Origin: Thermodesulfobium sp. 4217-1
GTDB lineage: Bacteria; Thermodesulfobiota; Thermodesulfobiia; Thermodesulfobiales; Thermodesulfobiaceae
Direction of reading: 5' to 3'
Assembly (NCBI RefSeq): GCF_039822205.1
Contig: NZ_JBAGBW010000002.1
Span: forward strand, 62,001-126,000
DNA: 64,000 nucleotides
In this document: positions 33,783 through 43,656 of the stretch, piece after piece
Numbering within the stretch: the stretch's first letter is position 1
Layout: every line of letters starts with the position of its first letter
Notes under the pieces: model-generated
The model's input: only the letters and a program-made list of their open reading frames with translations
The model's database searches: none
What the model was told of the DNA's origin: nothing
Made by a program: the position numbers and the translations under genes

Positions 33783-34119
33783 TTCTAAATTATTTGCACG
33801 TGAAATTGTAAATTGTATCAAGGACAAACAAGGTGAAGATATTACGCTGCTTTCTATTGGTGAGAGGTCTATAATATGCGATTATTTTATAATTGCTTCT
33901 GGAAACTCACCAATACAGGTTAAGGCAATTGCTGATAGTGTGGCAGAAAAGTGCAAAGAGCTTGGCAGAAATGTTTTTAGAGTTTCTGGATATAATGAAG
34001 GGCTCTGGGTTATAGTAGATCTTTTAGACATAGTAATACACATATTCTCTCCAATGGAGAGGGACTATTATAACTTAGAGGGTTTTTGGAAGGACGTAAG
34101 CGTAGAAAAAATTAGCTAA
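33769..34119 (+). CDS. rsfS: Ribosomal silencing factor RsfS
   Basis: The protein has 116 residues from the TTG at 33769, 6 bases after TTGGAGG. Upstream in-frame starts lack a site and lie deep in yqeK. The RsfS/YbeB core is present: GEDITLLSIGERSIICDYFIIASG, given here in parts as SIGERSIICDYFIIASG, then PIQVKAIAD, EGLWVIVDLLDIVIHIFSP and RDYYNLEGFW. RsfS binds L14 and blocks subunit joining when nutrients are low. Confidence 0.93.
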   Translation: MEKNNSKLFAREIVNCIKDKQGEDITLLSIGERSIICDYFIIASGNSPIQVKAIADSVAEKCKELGRNVFRVSGYNEGLWVIVDLLDIVIHIFSPMERDYYNLEGFWKDVSVEKIS

Positions 34120-34149
34120 ATATAACCATAATCACTGAATATTAATCGG

Positions 34150-34187
34150 GTGCGCCTGTCACTAAACAATGCAGGCGCACTTTAATT
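34150..34187 (+). terminator. Stem-loop terminator after yqeK-rsfS
   Basis: GTGCGCCTG (34150-34158) pairs perfectly with CAGGCGCAC (34172-34180) and is followed by TTTAATT. The stem is strong but the T-run is short. It lies between convergent rsfS and ilvD. Confidence 0.6.
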
Positions 34188-34206
34188 GTGAAAATATGTC
34201 TATCTA

Positions 34207-35880
34207 TTAGTCGTCTTTGAATACCGCTCCAGTGTTCGCTGAGGTTACAAGTTTCGCATACCTTGCAAGATAGCCCGACTTTACTTTGGGCGGTTTTGGC
34301 GACCAATTCTTTTTTCTATTTTCCAGGGTTTGAGAGTCAACCTTTAATTCAATCCTTTTGGCGGGTATGTCTATTTCTATCGTATCGCCTTCTTCTATTA
34401 GGCCAATTGGTCCACCTTCGGCTGCTTCAGGAGAAATGTGCCCTATTACTGCACCACGAGAGCCTCCAGAGAACCTTCCATCGGTAAGAAGTGCTACTTC
34501 TTTGCCCAGCCCCATTCCAACAACTGCTGATGTGGGACTCAGCATCTCTCTCATGCCTGGTCCGCCTTTTGGTCCCTCATATCTAATTACCAATATGTCT
34601 TTTGATTTTACTTGCCCAGCCAATATCGCCTTCATAGCTTCTTCCTCAGAATCAAAGATCCTTGCAGGTCCAACGTGAACCAACATTTCTTTGTCTACTG
34701 CTGATTGCTTTACCACCGCGCCATCAGGGGCAAGATTCCCTCTTAGTATAGCTATACCTCCGCTTTGAGAATATGGCTCATCAATAGGCTTAATTACGTC
34801 CCTTCTCTTGACTGCTTTATTTTTAATAATTTCTCCGATGGTTTTTCCTGAAACTGTAATATTATTTAAGTTTATAAGGTTCTTTTTTGCAAGCTCGTTC
34901 ATTACAGCACTGATTCCGCCAGCCTCATTTAAATCCTGTATGTGTTGCTTTCCAGCAGGGCTGATTTTACATAGGTTTGGTGTCCTTGATGATATAAGGT
35001 CAAATATTTCAAGAGGCAGCTTTATTCCTGCTTCGTGAGCTATGGCTGGAAGGTGCAGCACTGTATTTGTAGAGCCACCAACAGCCATATCTACTGCTAT
35101 TGCATTCTCAAATGCTTGAGAAGTAAGTATGTCTCTTGGACAAATATTATTATTTACTAATTCTACTGCTTTCATTCCAGCATATGTTGCCAGCCTCTTT
35201 CTTTCGCCTTCAAATGCTGCGGGAATTGTGCCGTTTCCTGGGAGTGCCATCCCTAAGGCTTCTGAAAGACAGTTCATAGTGTTTGCGGTAAACATTCCAG
35301 AGCAGGAGCCACATCCTGGGCATGCACACATCTCAAGTTCTTCAAGCGTGGCATCGTCATACTCCCCGCGTGTTTTGTGACCCACACCTTCGAAAACAGT
35401 GATGAGATCCACATCGGTTTGTTGAAATCTCCCAGCAAGCATTGGTCCGCCTGAAACTATGATTGATGGGATATTCAATCTTGCGGCAGCCATGAGCATA
35501 CCAGGGACAATCTTGTCACAATTTGTAAGGAGAACAAGGCCATCGAATTTGTGCGCCTGAGCCATAGTTTCAATAGAATCAGCTACCAATTCTCTGGAAG
35601 CAAGAGGATACTTCATCCCGTCATGACCCATTGCAATACCGTCGCAGATTCCTATAACAGGAAATTCAATGGGTACGCCACCAGCCTGATTAACTCCCTT
35701 TTTAACATACTCTACAAGTGTTTTAAGGTGAATGTGGCCTGGTATTATTTCGTTGTATGCGTTTACCACTCCTATAAGCGGTTTGGACATATCTTCTTTT
35801 GTGTAACCCATTGCATAAAATAGTGATCTGTGCGGTGCTCTTTCGATCCCCTTTGTAACCTCGTCACTTCTTCTTGGCAT
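34207..35880 (-). CDS. ilvD: Dihydroxy-acid dehydratase
   Basis: The protein has 557 residues from the ATG at 35878-35880 behind GGGAG. A start 17 codons upstream has no site. Family motifs: [57 protein letters not shown] with the cluster cysteines (in parts: [17 protein letters not shown]), [16 protein letters not shown] and [10 protein letters not shown]. It makes 2-keto acids for valine, leucine and isoleucine and needs an Fe-S cluster, so it is oxygen-sensitive. It stands alone, away from other ilv genes. Confidence 0.97.
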   Translation of the reverse strand: MPRRSDEVTKGIERAPHRSLFYAMGYTKEDMSKPLIGVVNAYNEIIPGHIHLKTLVEYVKKGVNQAGGVPIEFPVIGICDGIAMGHDGMKYPLASRELVADSIETMAQAHKFDGLVLLTNCDKIVPGMLMAAARLNIPSIIVSGGPMLAGRFQQTDVDLITVFEGVGHKTRGEYDDATLEELEMCACPGCGSCSGMFTANTMNCLSEALGMALPGNGTIPAAFEGERKRLATYAGMKAVELVNNNICPRDILTSQAFENAIAVDMAVGGSTNTVLHLPAIAHEAGIKLPLEIFDLISSRTPNLCKISPAGKQHIQDLNEAGGISAVMNELAKKNLINLNNITVSGKTIGEIIKNKAVKRRDVIKPIDEPYSQSGGIAILRGNLAPDGAVVKQSAVDKEMLVHVGPARIFDSEEEAMKAILAGQVKSKDILVIRYEGPKGGPGMREMLSPTSAVVGMGLGKEVALLTDGRFSGGSRGAVIGHISPEAAEGGPIGLIEEGDTIEIDIPAKRIELKVDSQTLENRKKNWSPKPPKVKSGYLARYAKLVTSANTGAVFKDD

Positions 35881-36012
35881 CTCTTTCTCCCTTCGGCTAA
35901 TTTTATGTGAATAAATTTTATCTGCAAACAAGCATATTTTTAATCGAAAAATTTCAGGATTCTAAGAAAACCACTATAAATTTAAGTATTAACTCTTAAA
36001 TCATAACTGTAT

Positions 36013-36018
36013 TATAAT
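36013..36018 (+). promoter_or_regulatory. -10 element for the hrcA-dnaJ operon
   Basis: A perfect TATAAT at 36013-36018 has a weak -35 TTAACT (35989-35994) 18 bases upstream. The usual CIRCE operator (TTAGCACTC-N9-GAGTGCTAA) is not present anywhere in the 186 bases before hrcA. Confidence 0.35.
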
Positions 36019-36066
36019 ATATATGGAATGAAATAAAAACATTTAAGAAAGAGGACTTAAGTAATT

Positions 36067-37116
36067 ATGAAAGGCAAATTTTCTGATGATTACCTCTCTA
36101 TAAGAAAGAAAAAAGTTTTATGGGCTGTAGTTGAGAGCTATACTCATACTGCAGAACCTGTAGCTTCAAGAACGGTATGGAAAAGGTTTGATCTGGGGGT
36201 TAGTCCTGCCACCATCAGAAACGACATGGCAGATCTTGAAGAAGAGGGATTTTTAAACCAGCCTCACATCTCATCAGGCAGGATACCGTCTTGTGTTGGC
36301 TATAGGTATTATGTAGATTCTCTAATGGAGTGGTCAAAAAATCGTTCAAGCCAAATGATAGAAACTGAAAATGAATTTACTGGTGAGAACCCGATAGATG
36401 AATTTCTAAAAAATATTGCCAAACAACTTTCAAGTCAGACTCTTGGCATTGCAATAGTATCTCATCCATTGTTGTTGGAGCTTTGTGTAAGGGACTTTCA
36501 CCTTTCTTACGTGAGAAGGGGACAATGTATTGTGTTTTTGCTCCTTGATGGAGGTATTACTTTTACATATTCTTTGAATATAGATATTTCAAAAGATGAA
36601 GATGCACTTGTTATAAATTCTCTTATAAAGAGCAAAATACTGGGTAAAAATAGAAGCGAAATAAATTCTGAAATTGATTCGGTTTTTGCTCCTGTTTTTA
36701 ATCTCTCTGCTCAAGCTAAGCAAATATTGATGAGCGTTACAGAACATTTGTGGAAAGCTACTGACAAGAAGGCTTATATTTATTATAGTATGAAGATGTT
36801 CAATCTCCCTGACTTTTCTGATAGGGAAAAATTTGATATATTGGTAGCTTTGTTGGAGGAAGAGGATAGAATTGTTCAAAAACTTTTTGAGAATCCTTGG
36901 GAAAAAAGAGAAATTAAGATTATTATTGGAGAAGAAAATGAAGATCCAAAATTTTGGGAGTTTACATTTTTTAAGATACCATACTATTATGCTGATAAAG
37001 TAGTAGGTTTTATAGGACTTATCTCTCCTACGCGCGTAAGGTACCCGTACGTAGTAGAATTGCTTGATTCTTATGCACATAAAATATCCAATGCTTTGAG
37101 GAGGTTATTTGATTGA
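36067..37116 (+). CDS. hrcA: Heat-inducible transcription repressor HrcA
   Basis: The protein has 349 residues. The winged-helix N-terminus has VSPATIRNDMADLEEEGFLNQPH and SSGRIPSCVGYRYYVD, here given in parts as ATIRNDMADLEEEGFL and SSGRIPS, the HrcA signature. The GAF-like and C-terminal domains follow, ending with FIGLISPTRVRYPYVVELLD. HrcA binds CIRCE operators and represses chaperone operons, with GroEL as co-factor. It overlaps dnaJ by 4 bases; grpE and dnaK, which usually lie between, are missing. Confidence 0.93.
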   Translation: MKGKFSDDYLSIRKKKVLWAVVESYTHTAEPVASRTVWKRFDLGVSPATIRNDMADLEEEGFLNQPHISSGRIPSCVGYRYYVDSLMEWSKNRSSQMIETENEFTGENPIDEFLKNIAKQLSSQTLGIAIVSHPLLLELCVRDFHLSYVRRGQCIVFLLLDGGITFTYSLNIDISKDEDALVINSLIKSKILGKNRSEINSEIDSVFAPVFNLSAQAKQILMSVTEHLWKATDKKAYIYYSMKMFNLPDFSDREKFDILVALLEEEDRIVQKLFENPWEKREIKIIIGEENEDPKFWEFTFFKIPYYYADKVVGFIGLISPTRVRYPYVVELLDSYAHKISNALRRLFD

Positions 37117-38228
37117 GAACTAATAATAAAGATCTTTATTCTGTGCTTGGAGTTTCTCGCGAGGCTTCATTTGAAGAAATTAAATCGTCATATAGAAGGC
37201 TGGCTAAGGAACTTCATCCTGATGTGAATAAAGACGATCCAGAATGTGCTGAGAAATTTAAGGAACTTACACAGGCTTATGAGATTCTTTCTGACTCTGA
37301 GAAGAGAGCTAGATATGATAGATTTGGCACTGATAAGGAGATGGCTGATCCTTTTGGCGGCATGTCTGATATATTTGAAACCTTTTTTGGTGATTTTTTT
37401 GGTGCAGGTCAGGAAAGGGCAAGAAGGACTGTTAGTTTTCGGGGTGAAGACAGAGAGCTTGCGGTAGGCTTGACCTACTTTGAAGCCATAAATGGCGCTC
37501 CTGGCAAGACAATAGAATATGACAGATATGAAAGATGTGAAAAATGCGAAGGCAAAGGTTCTACAAGCGGCAAAAAAACTGTTTGTAAGGTGTGTCACGG
37601 TGCAGGGCAGGTTACCTCATCAAGAAGGACACTTCTTGGAAACGTTTACCAAACTTATAACTGTCCAGAATGCAATGGTAAAGGTTTTGTGATTGAAGAT
37701 CCATGTCCTCATTGCAGGGGAACGGGGAGAAAGGTTTCAAAGGCAAAGATATCGATTGATATACCCCCATTTAGCGAAGAGGGGAAGATATTTAAAGTCA
37801 GATCGGGCGGAAATGCAGGCTCCTATGGAGAAGAATTCGGAGATTTATATGTTCAAATTAGATATATAAACGATGAAAGATTTATCAGAGATGGTTATAA
37901 TCTTATTTACCCCGCGACTATAAGTTTCCCGCAGGCTGTACTTGGGACAAAAATAAAATATTATACGCCTGATGCAGAGGAAGGCTTTTCTGAATATGAA
38001 ATACCATCCGGAGTTCAGCCCTATACAGAATTTAAGATAAGAGGAAGAGGGTTGCCTAAGCAGGGCGGCAGAGTAAGAGGGGATCTGATCTTGAGAATGG
38101 TTATACAAACTCCAACCGAGGTGAGCGATGAGGAAAAAGAGCTGTATTTGAAGCTTGCCCAACTGAGAGGAGAACATCAGGAGAAGGATAATATATTCAA
38201 AAAAATTAAGAAAAAAATCAAAAAATAG
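37113..38228 (+). CDS. dnaJ: Chaperone protein DnaJ
   Basis: The protein has 371 residues and starts at TTG overlapping the hrcA stop. The J domain has the HPD motif at 35-37. The Gly/Phe linker is short and includes FGGMSDIFETFFGDFFGAG. Four zinc knuckles are present: CEKCEGKG, CKVCHGAG, CPECNGKG and CPHCRGTG. DnaJ stimulates DnaK ATPase and binds unfolded proteins. dnaK is not in the window. Confidence 0.96.
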   Translation: MRTNNKDLYSVLGVSREASFEEIKSSYRRLAKELHPDVNKDDPECAEKFKELTQAYEILSDSEKRARYDRFGTDKEMADPFGGMSDIFETFFGDFFGAGQERARRTVSFRGEDRELAVGLTYFEAINGAPGKTIEYDRYERCEKCEGKGSTSGKKTVCKVCHGAGQVTSSRRTLLGNVYQTYNCPECNGKGFVIEDPCPHCRGTGRKVSKAKISIDIPPFSEEGKIFKVRSGGNAGSYGEEFGDLYVQIRYINDERFIRDGYNLIYPATISFPQAVLGTKIKYYTPDAEEGFSEYEIPSGVQPYTEFKIRGRGLPKQGGRVRGDLILRMVIQTPTEVSDEEKELYLKLAQLRGEHQEKDNIFKKIKKKIKK

Positions 38229-38950
38229 TGTCTGAACCAAGGCTTTATGTAAATAAAGAAAGAATAAAAGATTTTTTAGCAGGTGATCTTGTCGAGCTAG
38301 AAGAAGACGAAAGGCATTATCTTTTCAAGGTTCTTCGTCTAAAGGATGGCGATCTTGTCATCGTATTGGATGGCGCAGGGAGCGTTTTTAGATCGAGAGT
38401 TCAGTTAGATAAAATTGTTCTTGGAGAAGGATCTGACGCAAAAGAGCCTGAGCTAAATATTACGCTGTTTCAGTTTCTGCCAAAAGGTGACAAATGCAGT
38501 GAGATAGTTCGTATGTGTACAGAGCTTGGTGTTAAGAAATTTGTTCTGGTATATGGTGAGAGAAATTCTTATGGAGAGGTGTCTCTAAATAAGATAAAAA
38601 GATGGCAAAAGATTGCACAAGAAGCGGCTGAGCTCGCAGGCAGGGGAGTGGTTCCAGAAATTTTGGGGCCCTATAAACTCTTTAAGATACCGGATGCGCT
38701 TTTTACAGGCAAGATGCTGGTTTTTTGGGAAAATTCGAATCAATCAATTAAAGAGCTGTTTAAATCTGATATTTCTGGAGACTTATCGGTATTTATCGGT
38801 GCTGAAGGCGGGATTTCTTTGAGCGAGATAGAATACCTTCAGTCAAAGGGGGCATACGTTTCATCTTTGGGCGAAAGGATTCTGAGGGTGCAGACGGCAA
38901 GCGTGGCTGCATGCAGTATTTTATTTTATCTGTCAAATGACATCAAATAA
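38228..38950 (+). CDS. rsmE: 16S rRNA (uracil1498-N3)-methyltransferase
   Basis: The protein has 240 residues and starts at GTG, sharing one base with the dnaJ stop. The N-terminal PUA-like part has HYLFKVLRLKDGDLV. The SPOUT knot has IGAEGGISLSEIEY and LGERILRVQTASVAA. It methylates U1498 of 16S rRNA. The dnaJ-prmA-rsmE order is common in Gram-positive bacteria; prmA is absent here. It overlaps mtaB by 14 bases. Confidence 0.93.
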   Translation: MSEPRLYVNKERIKDFLAGDLVELEEDERHYLFKVLRLKDGDLVIVLDGAGSVFRSRVQLDKIVLGEGSDAKEPELNITLFQFLPKGDKCSEIVRMCTELGVKKFVLVYGERNSYGEVSLNKIKRWQKIAQEAAELAGRGVVPEILGPYKLFKIPDALFTGKMLVFWENSNQSIKELFKSDISGDLSVFIGAEGGISLSEIEYLQSKGAYVSSLGERILRVQTASVAACSILFYLSNDIK

Positions 38951-40133
38951 AAAGGTTTTTTCTCTTGCATTAGGGTGTAAGGTAAGCCAGGCAGATCTTT
39001 CCAAATTTAAAGATCTATTCTTTCCTGACTGTGTGGATGAACCATCAGCTAATTTATCCGATGTAATCATACTAAATAGCTGTGCGGTGACAGAAAATGC
39101 TCAAAAAGATTCCGTTAGGATGCTGAAAAAATTTACTAAGCTTAATAAAGATATATATTTTCTTGGATGTGCTGCCTCAATATCTGAGGATTTGAAGAAA
39201 ATTTTTCCAGGAGTAAATTTCTTTGACAACAAAGAGTTAAGCGATTTATTGAGCAGAAACGTTCATAGTTCGAATTATCACGACAGAAAGAGATATGTCC
39301 TTAAAGTTGGAGATGGATGTTGTAGGGAATGCTCTTACTGTATTATAAGATTTTTGCGCGGTCCATTGAAATCAAGACCCTTTGAAGATATAAGAAAAGA
39401 GATTTCTTTGATCCAGGATGTGAATGAAATAGTCTTGAGCGCAATTGAAGTAGCGTTGTGGGGATATGACTTTGGACTTGATATAGTTTGGCTTTTGAAA
39501 GAAATTATTAAATTAATCGAAAATAGAGATATCAAGATAAGACTTGGATCTATTTATCCAGCTCTACTTCTGAACAAAGAATTTGTAGACTTAATGGCTA
39601 ACACAGGTAAATTACAGCCGCACCTTCATATTTCTCTACAGAGTGCAAGTCCTGATGTTCTGAGGTCTATGAGAAGATTTACAAATTTAGATAAGATTTT
39701 AGGCAAAATCTTTGAGATTAAAGAAACAAGAAATGATTTTCTCGTTTCTACCGATATAATTGTAGGCTATCCTACTGAGAGCGATGAAGATTTTCAGATG
39801 ACAGTCGACTTTCTTGAGAGGCTTCCTCTTGTAAGGGTTCACTCTTTCCCATTTTCCTCAAGGAAAGGAACTATAGCAGCAGATCTAAAACCGCTCGATA
39901 GAAAGATTCTTTTAGAAAGACAAAAGTTGATAACCGAAAGGTTCTCTCAGTCGAAGATATTAGAGGGATTTATAGGTGAGAGTATATCAGATCCCTTATG
40001 GGAGAGCGAAGATGAGAACTGGTTGTACGGTCACAGCTCAAACTATATTCCCATCAAACTTAATAAGCGTTTATCAAGAACAGCTATTTTAATGGGTAAA
40101 TCAATAGATAAAAATCATCTGGTTTTAGAGTAA
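38937..40133 (+). CDS. mtaB: tRNA t6A37 methylthiotransferase (MtaB-like)
   Basis: The protein has 398 residues. The N-terminal UPF0004 domain has LALGCKVSQAD, LNSCAVTENAQKDS and FLGCAASIS with three cluster cysteines. The radical SAM motif is CCRECSYC (C-x3-C-x2-C) at about residue 129. Later blocks include LHISLQSASPDVLRSMRR and VSTDIIVGYPTESDEDF, and the C-terminus is a short TRAM-like region. It converts t6A to ms2t6A in tRNA. Some MiaB-like paralogues cannot be fully excluded. Confidence 0.88.
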   Translation: MTSNKKVFSLALGCKVSQADLSKFKDLFFPDCVDEPSANLSDVIILNSCAVTENAQKDSVRMLKKFTKLNKDIYFLGCAASISEDLKKIFPGVNFFDNKELSDLLSRNVHSSNYHDRKRYVLKVGDGCCRECSYCIIRFLRGPLKSRPFEDIRKEISLIQDVNEIVLSAIEVALWGYDFGLDIVWLLKEIIKLIENRDIKIRLGSIYPALLLNKEFVDLMANTGKLQPHLHISLQSASPDVLRSMRRFTNLDKILGKIFEIKETRNDFLVSTDIIVGYPTESDEDFQMTVDFLERLPLVRVHSFPFSSRKGTIAADLKPLDRKILLERQKLITERFSQSKILEGFIGESISDPLWESEDENWLYGHSSNYIPIKLNKRLSRTAILMGKSIDKNHLVLE

Positions 40134-40144
40134 GTATATTTACG

Positions 40145-40666
40145 CTATTTTGTTGGAAATCCTGGGATTATTATTGGCAATATTTTTCTCATAATTGATG
40201 CTGATGCCTCCTTCATAGCTCCTTCAAAGGGATTGTTTGTTCTGAAAATTGGAGTGGAGGAGCTACTTTCGCCGTATACAGAGTCGGTAATTATAACGTT
40301 TTCACCTTTCAAGAGGACAATTTTCGCCTTTATGAAAGACTTACCTCCCGATAGTCCGAAGCTAAATTGCGGAATTTTTTTTACATCAGTTACCGTTACT
40401 ATTAGATGGATATTGCTATTGGGATTGATGCCTACGTTATGAGAGTTGAAATCTGATTTTATTATATCGTAGAACTTGGAAAGGTCCTCGTCGCCCATAG
40501 ATCTATCGGTAACTTTTCCCGTGCCCTTTGGCACATATATAGAGGAGTCTGCCTGGACATCAAGATTTATCTGCTGCAAATATGTATTATTCATCTCTTC
40601 TGCGTGTGCTGAAGTTGATGCGGCAAAAAATAGCAAGAAAGCTGTTATAAAAATTAAAAATTTCAT
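40145..40666 (-). CDS. Secreted protein of unknown function
   Basis: The protein has 173 residues from the ATG at 40664-40666 behind GAGGTGAT. A signal peptide (MKFLIFITAFLLFFAASTS then AHA) ends at Ala-His-Ala before Glu-Glu. The mature part has mixed alpha/beta character, with IHLIVTVTDVKKIPQFSFGL and a Ser-rich loop. It resembles DUF4410-type periplasmic proteins only weakly, so I assign no function. It is the last gene of the ercA-GGDEF-NlpC operon, and its ribosome binding site lies next to the stop codon of the preceding gene. Confidence 0.65.
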   Translation of the reverse strand: MKFLIFITAFLLFFAASTSAHAEEMNNTYLQQINLDVQADSSIYVPKGTGKVTDRSMGDEDLSKFYDIIKSDFNSHNVGINPNSNIHLIVTVTDVKKIPQFSFGLSGGKSFIKAKIVLLKGENVIITDSVYGESSSSTPIFRTNNPFEGAMKEASASIMRKILPIIIPGFPTK

Positions 40667-40685
40667 ATTTATCACCTCGTTAAAT

Positions 40686-41936
40686 TTATGGTATTTCAAC
40701 TGCTGTAGTCAAAGACTCTAAAAAGCTTTTAGAGTTAGCCCTTCTTGTACTAATTATATCAGTAACTGCTACTTTATAGTCCCTTACAAGATAGCCGTTT
40801 TGGTAATACGATGTGATGTCGTTAATTACATAGGCAGAATTATCAAAATATCCAAGATAGAGCATCACGTGATCGGGCATAAACAGAAGCGCTCCAGGTT
40901 TAAGTCTTTTTATGATATCCAATCTTTCATTATATTCAAGGTCCTTGAAAGAAAACCTGTTTCCAGGTAGCAGCTCTTGAATGTCTGCATTTCTTGGGAA
41001 GGTAAAACCAAAGGTTTTAAAGATATCTTGAACGAAAGATGAGCAATCGTGAAAACCATTTTCTCCACCCCAACCGTAAGGTTGATTTAGCATTTTAAAG
41101 GCCTGGTCTATAATATCTTTTCTCGTATAAGGCAGATATTGAAAAACTGCATCAGAAGTTGGGATTTGTCCCGTTACAAAGCTAACTATGCCTGATTTAT
41201 CTCTTATAGGCACCTCTACCTTCCAATAGCCGTTTATTGGTGTCTTTTCCTGCAATATGAATTTGATTCCCATATTTACATCTTGATATTCTCCCGTATC
41301 GAACGTCAATCTCGATTTCGAAGAAGTAGTCGTTATAAAATTAGCGTTTAGCGAACCTATGTAATTTGTAAAGTCTTTTTTATTCTGGAAAAATGCGACG
41401 TCCTTTTTTAAGATCCAGCCATTATAATTCTTGCCCTGAACGAATAGCCAGTATTGACTCTTGTCCTCAGTTAATACCAATATCGGTTCATTTATTTCAA
41501 AGGTTGTCTCTTGAAACTGATCGAAGCCAGAAGAATCGGAGTTATAGGTAGCTTTCAACAATGTCGGAAAGGTTCTTACGTTTACTCTTTTTAACGTAAT
41601 TGCGTATCTTATGGTATTCATATCGTTTATAACGATATTGTTTGTGAAATATTGGTGTTCGTAATAGGTTGAATCTATGTATAGAGGAAAGTAGTCATCG
41701 TTTTGGAAGATGAGCTTTTCTAATTCTGTTTTTGAGATTTTATCTTTGAAGGTTCTAAGGGAAACGATGCCCTTAATCTTTTTATTGAAATTGTTGATTT
41801 CAATATTTGTCATTAATATATCGCTACTTAGTTCAGATCTGTAATTATCAATGCTAAAATCCGCATAACAAAGGCCGTTAGCCTGAAATAGCAGCAATAT
41901 AAATATTATTAAGTTTAGCTTAAAGATTGTTTTCAC
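40686..41936 (-). CDS. Secreted NlpC/P60 peptidoglycan hydrolase with SH3-like domain
   Basis: The protein has 416 residues from a GTG at 41936 that gives a clean signal peptide (VKTIFKLNLIIFILLLFQ followed by ANGLCYA). An AGGAGG lies about 20 bases before it, so the start is not certain. An SH3b-like region spans roughly 110-270. The NlpC/P60 domain begins at about 285 with the catalytic Cys in YGWGGENGFHDCSSFV and the catalytic His in PDHVMLYLGYF. It probably cleaves stem peptides in the cell wall. It overlaps the GGDEF gene by 17 bases. Confidence 0.83.
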   Translation of the reverse strand: MKTIFKLNLIIFILLLFQANGLCYADFSIDNYRSELSSDILMTNIEINNFNKKIKGIVSLRTFKDKISKTELEKLIFQNDDYFPLYIDSTYYEHQYFTNNIVINDMNTIRYAITLKRVNVRTFPTLLKATYNSDSSGFDQFQETTFEINEPILVLTEDKSQYWLFVQGKNYNGWILKKDVAFFQNKKDFTNYIGSLNANFITTTSSKSRLTFDTGEYQDVNMGIKFILQEKTPINGYWKVEVPIRDKSGIVSFVTGQIPTSDAVFQYLPYTRKDIIDQAFKMLNQPYGWGGENGFHDCSSFVQDIFKTFGFTFPRNADIQELLPGNRFSFKDLEYNERLDIIKRLKPGALLFMPDHVMLYLGYFDNSAYVINDITSYYQNGYLVRDYKVAVTDIISTRRANSKSFLESLTTAVEIP

Positions 41937-43656
41937 AATGGAATAAAAACCTGTTGCCTCCTGAATTTTTTGCCTTGTACATTGCAGTATCTGCATTGGT
42001 TAGAAGCTCTTCGTAGCTTTTGGCATCGTATGGGTATGTGCTTATTCCTATGCTTATACCCAGCTTAAAAGAATGGCCGTTGACCGTAAATGGTTCTTCA
42101 AATAATTGGAGAATTCTTTCTGCTAATGGTCTTATTTCGCTTTTGTCTTTTAGATCTGGCACTAAAACTGCAAATTCGTCTCCACCCATCCTTGCTAATA
42201 TGTCCGTTTCTCTAATTCTTTCCTGAAGCTTTGCGCTTACTATCTGCAGGAGATTGTCTCCTATTTGGTGCCCTTCAGAATCGTTTACGTCTTTGAATCT
42301 GTCAAGATCTAAAAACATTACTCCTAAGTATGTTCCGTTCCTTTTTGCTCTTGAGATTTCATAGTGAACTCTGTCAGAAAAAAGCGTTCTGTTTGACAAT
42401 CCTGTGAGGTGATCGTGAAAAGCAAGATAGTTTAGTTTATTTTCCAATAGTTTTTTCTCTGTGACGTTTCTGACTATTAGCAAAACCATGTCCTGGTCTC
42501 CTATGTGGCATTTCTTTATGTCCATCTCCACACAGATGTTTTGGGAGCCCTTGCTAATTAACTCTGCCTGAACGCCATTGACATACTCTCCTGAGGTTAA
42601 CTTCTCAATAAGGGCCTCTTTTTCTTTGCCTGGGGTAATAATGTCCTCTATAGTTAGATTTAAAATTTCTTCTTTATTTCTATTTAAAAATGTGCAGGTG
42701 ATATCGTTTACCTCTACAAGTTTTTCAAATTGTCCTCTTTTTGGAATGGGAAAGAGCAGAACTGCTTCGCTTATGCTGTTAAAGAGAACTCTGAAGCGTC
42801 TTTCCTTCTCTTCTAAATCTTTATTGATTTTTGAAATTTTAGATATATCTCTCAGGCTTAAAACGTATGCGGTTTTTTCTCCTACAATCTTTGATATGCT
42901 TGCGCCTACTACAATTGGGCTATTTTTCTTGTTTTTTATTCTAAAGTCAATGTGTACATTTTTGACAATATTTGAAAAACTTGATACTACCGATTCAAGG
43001 TCTTGGTCCTCTACGAATTCATAAAAGTAGTGGCCTATGATTTCATAATCGTGATATCCCAAGATCTTGTTTACCGATGGGGTTACTGACAATACCCTAA
43101 AGTCATCTGAGAGCTCCATTATCGCGTCTGATATATTTTCCAGAATTTTTGCGTAATGGAGTTCTTTGCCTCTTATCTCAGCTTCTTTGGCAATCCTCTC
43201 ACTAATGTCTCTGGCTATTATAATGTAATACCACTGAGAAGAAAACCTTTTTGATGTTATTGTAATTTCTACGGGAATTTTTCTACCGTCTTTGCATATT
43301 AACTCGGTAACAATAGATTTTGTAAAGTCTTTTGAGACAACATAATCAAAAATTTCTAAGTATTCGCTTTCATTAATATTTATGAATTCAAGAATTGACA
43401 TCTTTTCTAACTCTTTTAAGCTAAAGCCCAAATTTTTTATTACGCTAAGGTTTGCGTCAATCAGCCTTTTGTTTGAGAAGTTTATAAGAAAGATCATATC
43501 TGTAGAGCTGTCAAGAAGAGCCCTGAAGCGCTCAAGATATTGAATTTTTTCTCTTAATTCGCCGTAATATGTTTTTTTTGAGGAATCTTCTCCTAAACCT
43601 ATTAGCTGTTTTCTAATGCTTTCAATAAATGATGGCTCTTTAGCTATTTCTCTCAA
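41920..43656 (-). CDS. PAS-domain diguanylate cyclase
   Basis: The protein has 578 residues and starts at TTG, with GGAGGTG upstream inside the ercA-like gene. Three PAS domains cover roughly 40-160, 165-285 and 290-405. The GGDEF domain has the active motif GGDEF at 491-495 and the inhibitory I-site RETD at 482-485, the canonical spacing, so it should make c-di-GMP and be product-inhibited. No membrane helices are seen, so sensing is cytoplasmic, perhaps of redox or a small ligand. It overlaps both neighbours by 17 bases. Confidence 0.92.
   Translation of the reverse strand: MREIAKEPSFIESIRKQLIGLGEDSSKKTYYGELREKIQYLERFRALLDSSTDMIFLINFSNKRLIDANLSVIKNLGFSLKELEKMSILEFININESEYLEIFDYVVSKDFTKSIVTELICKDGRKIPVEITITSKRFSSQWYYIIIARDISERIAKEAEIRGKELHYAKILENISDAIMELSDDFRVLSVTPSVNKILGYHDYEIIGHYFYEFVEDQDLESVVSSFSNIVKNVHIDFRIKNKKNSPIVVGASISKIVGEKTAYVLSLRDISKISKINKDLEEKERRFRVLFNSISEAVLLFPIPKRGQFEKLVEVNDITCTFLNRNKEEILNLTIEDIITPGKEKEALIEKLTSGEYVNGVQAELISKGSQNICVEMDIKKCHIGDQDMVLLIVRNVTEKKLLENKLNYLAFHDHLTGLSNRTLFSDRVHYEISRAKRNGTYLGVMFLDLDRFKDVNDSEGHQIGDNLLQIVSAKLQERIRETDILARMGGDEFAVLVPDLKDKSEIRPLAERILQLFEEPFTVNGHSFKLGISIGISTYPYDAKSYEELLTNADTAMYKAKNSGGNRFLFHCENNL

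Noticed and set aside
36001-36066. CIRCE element before hrcA
   Set aside because: Neither TTAGCACTC nor GAGTGCTAA nor a close variant with a 9-base spacer is present.
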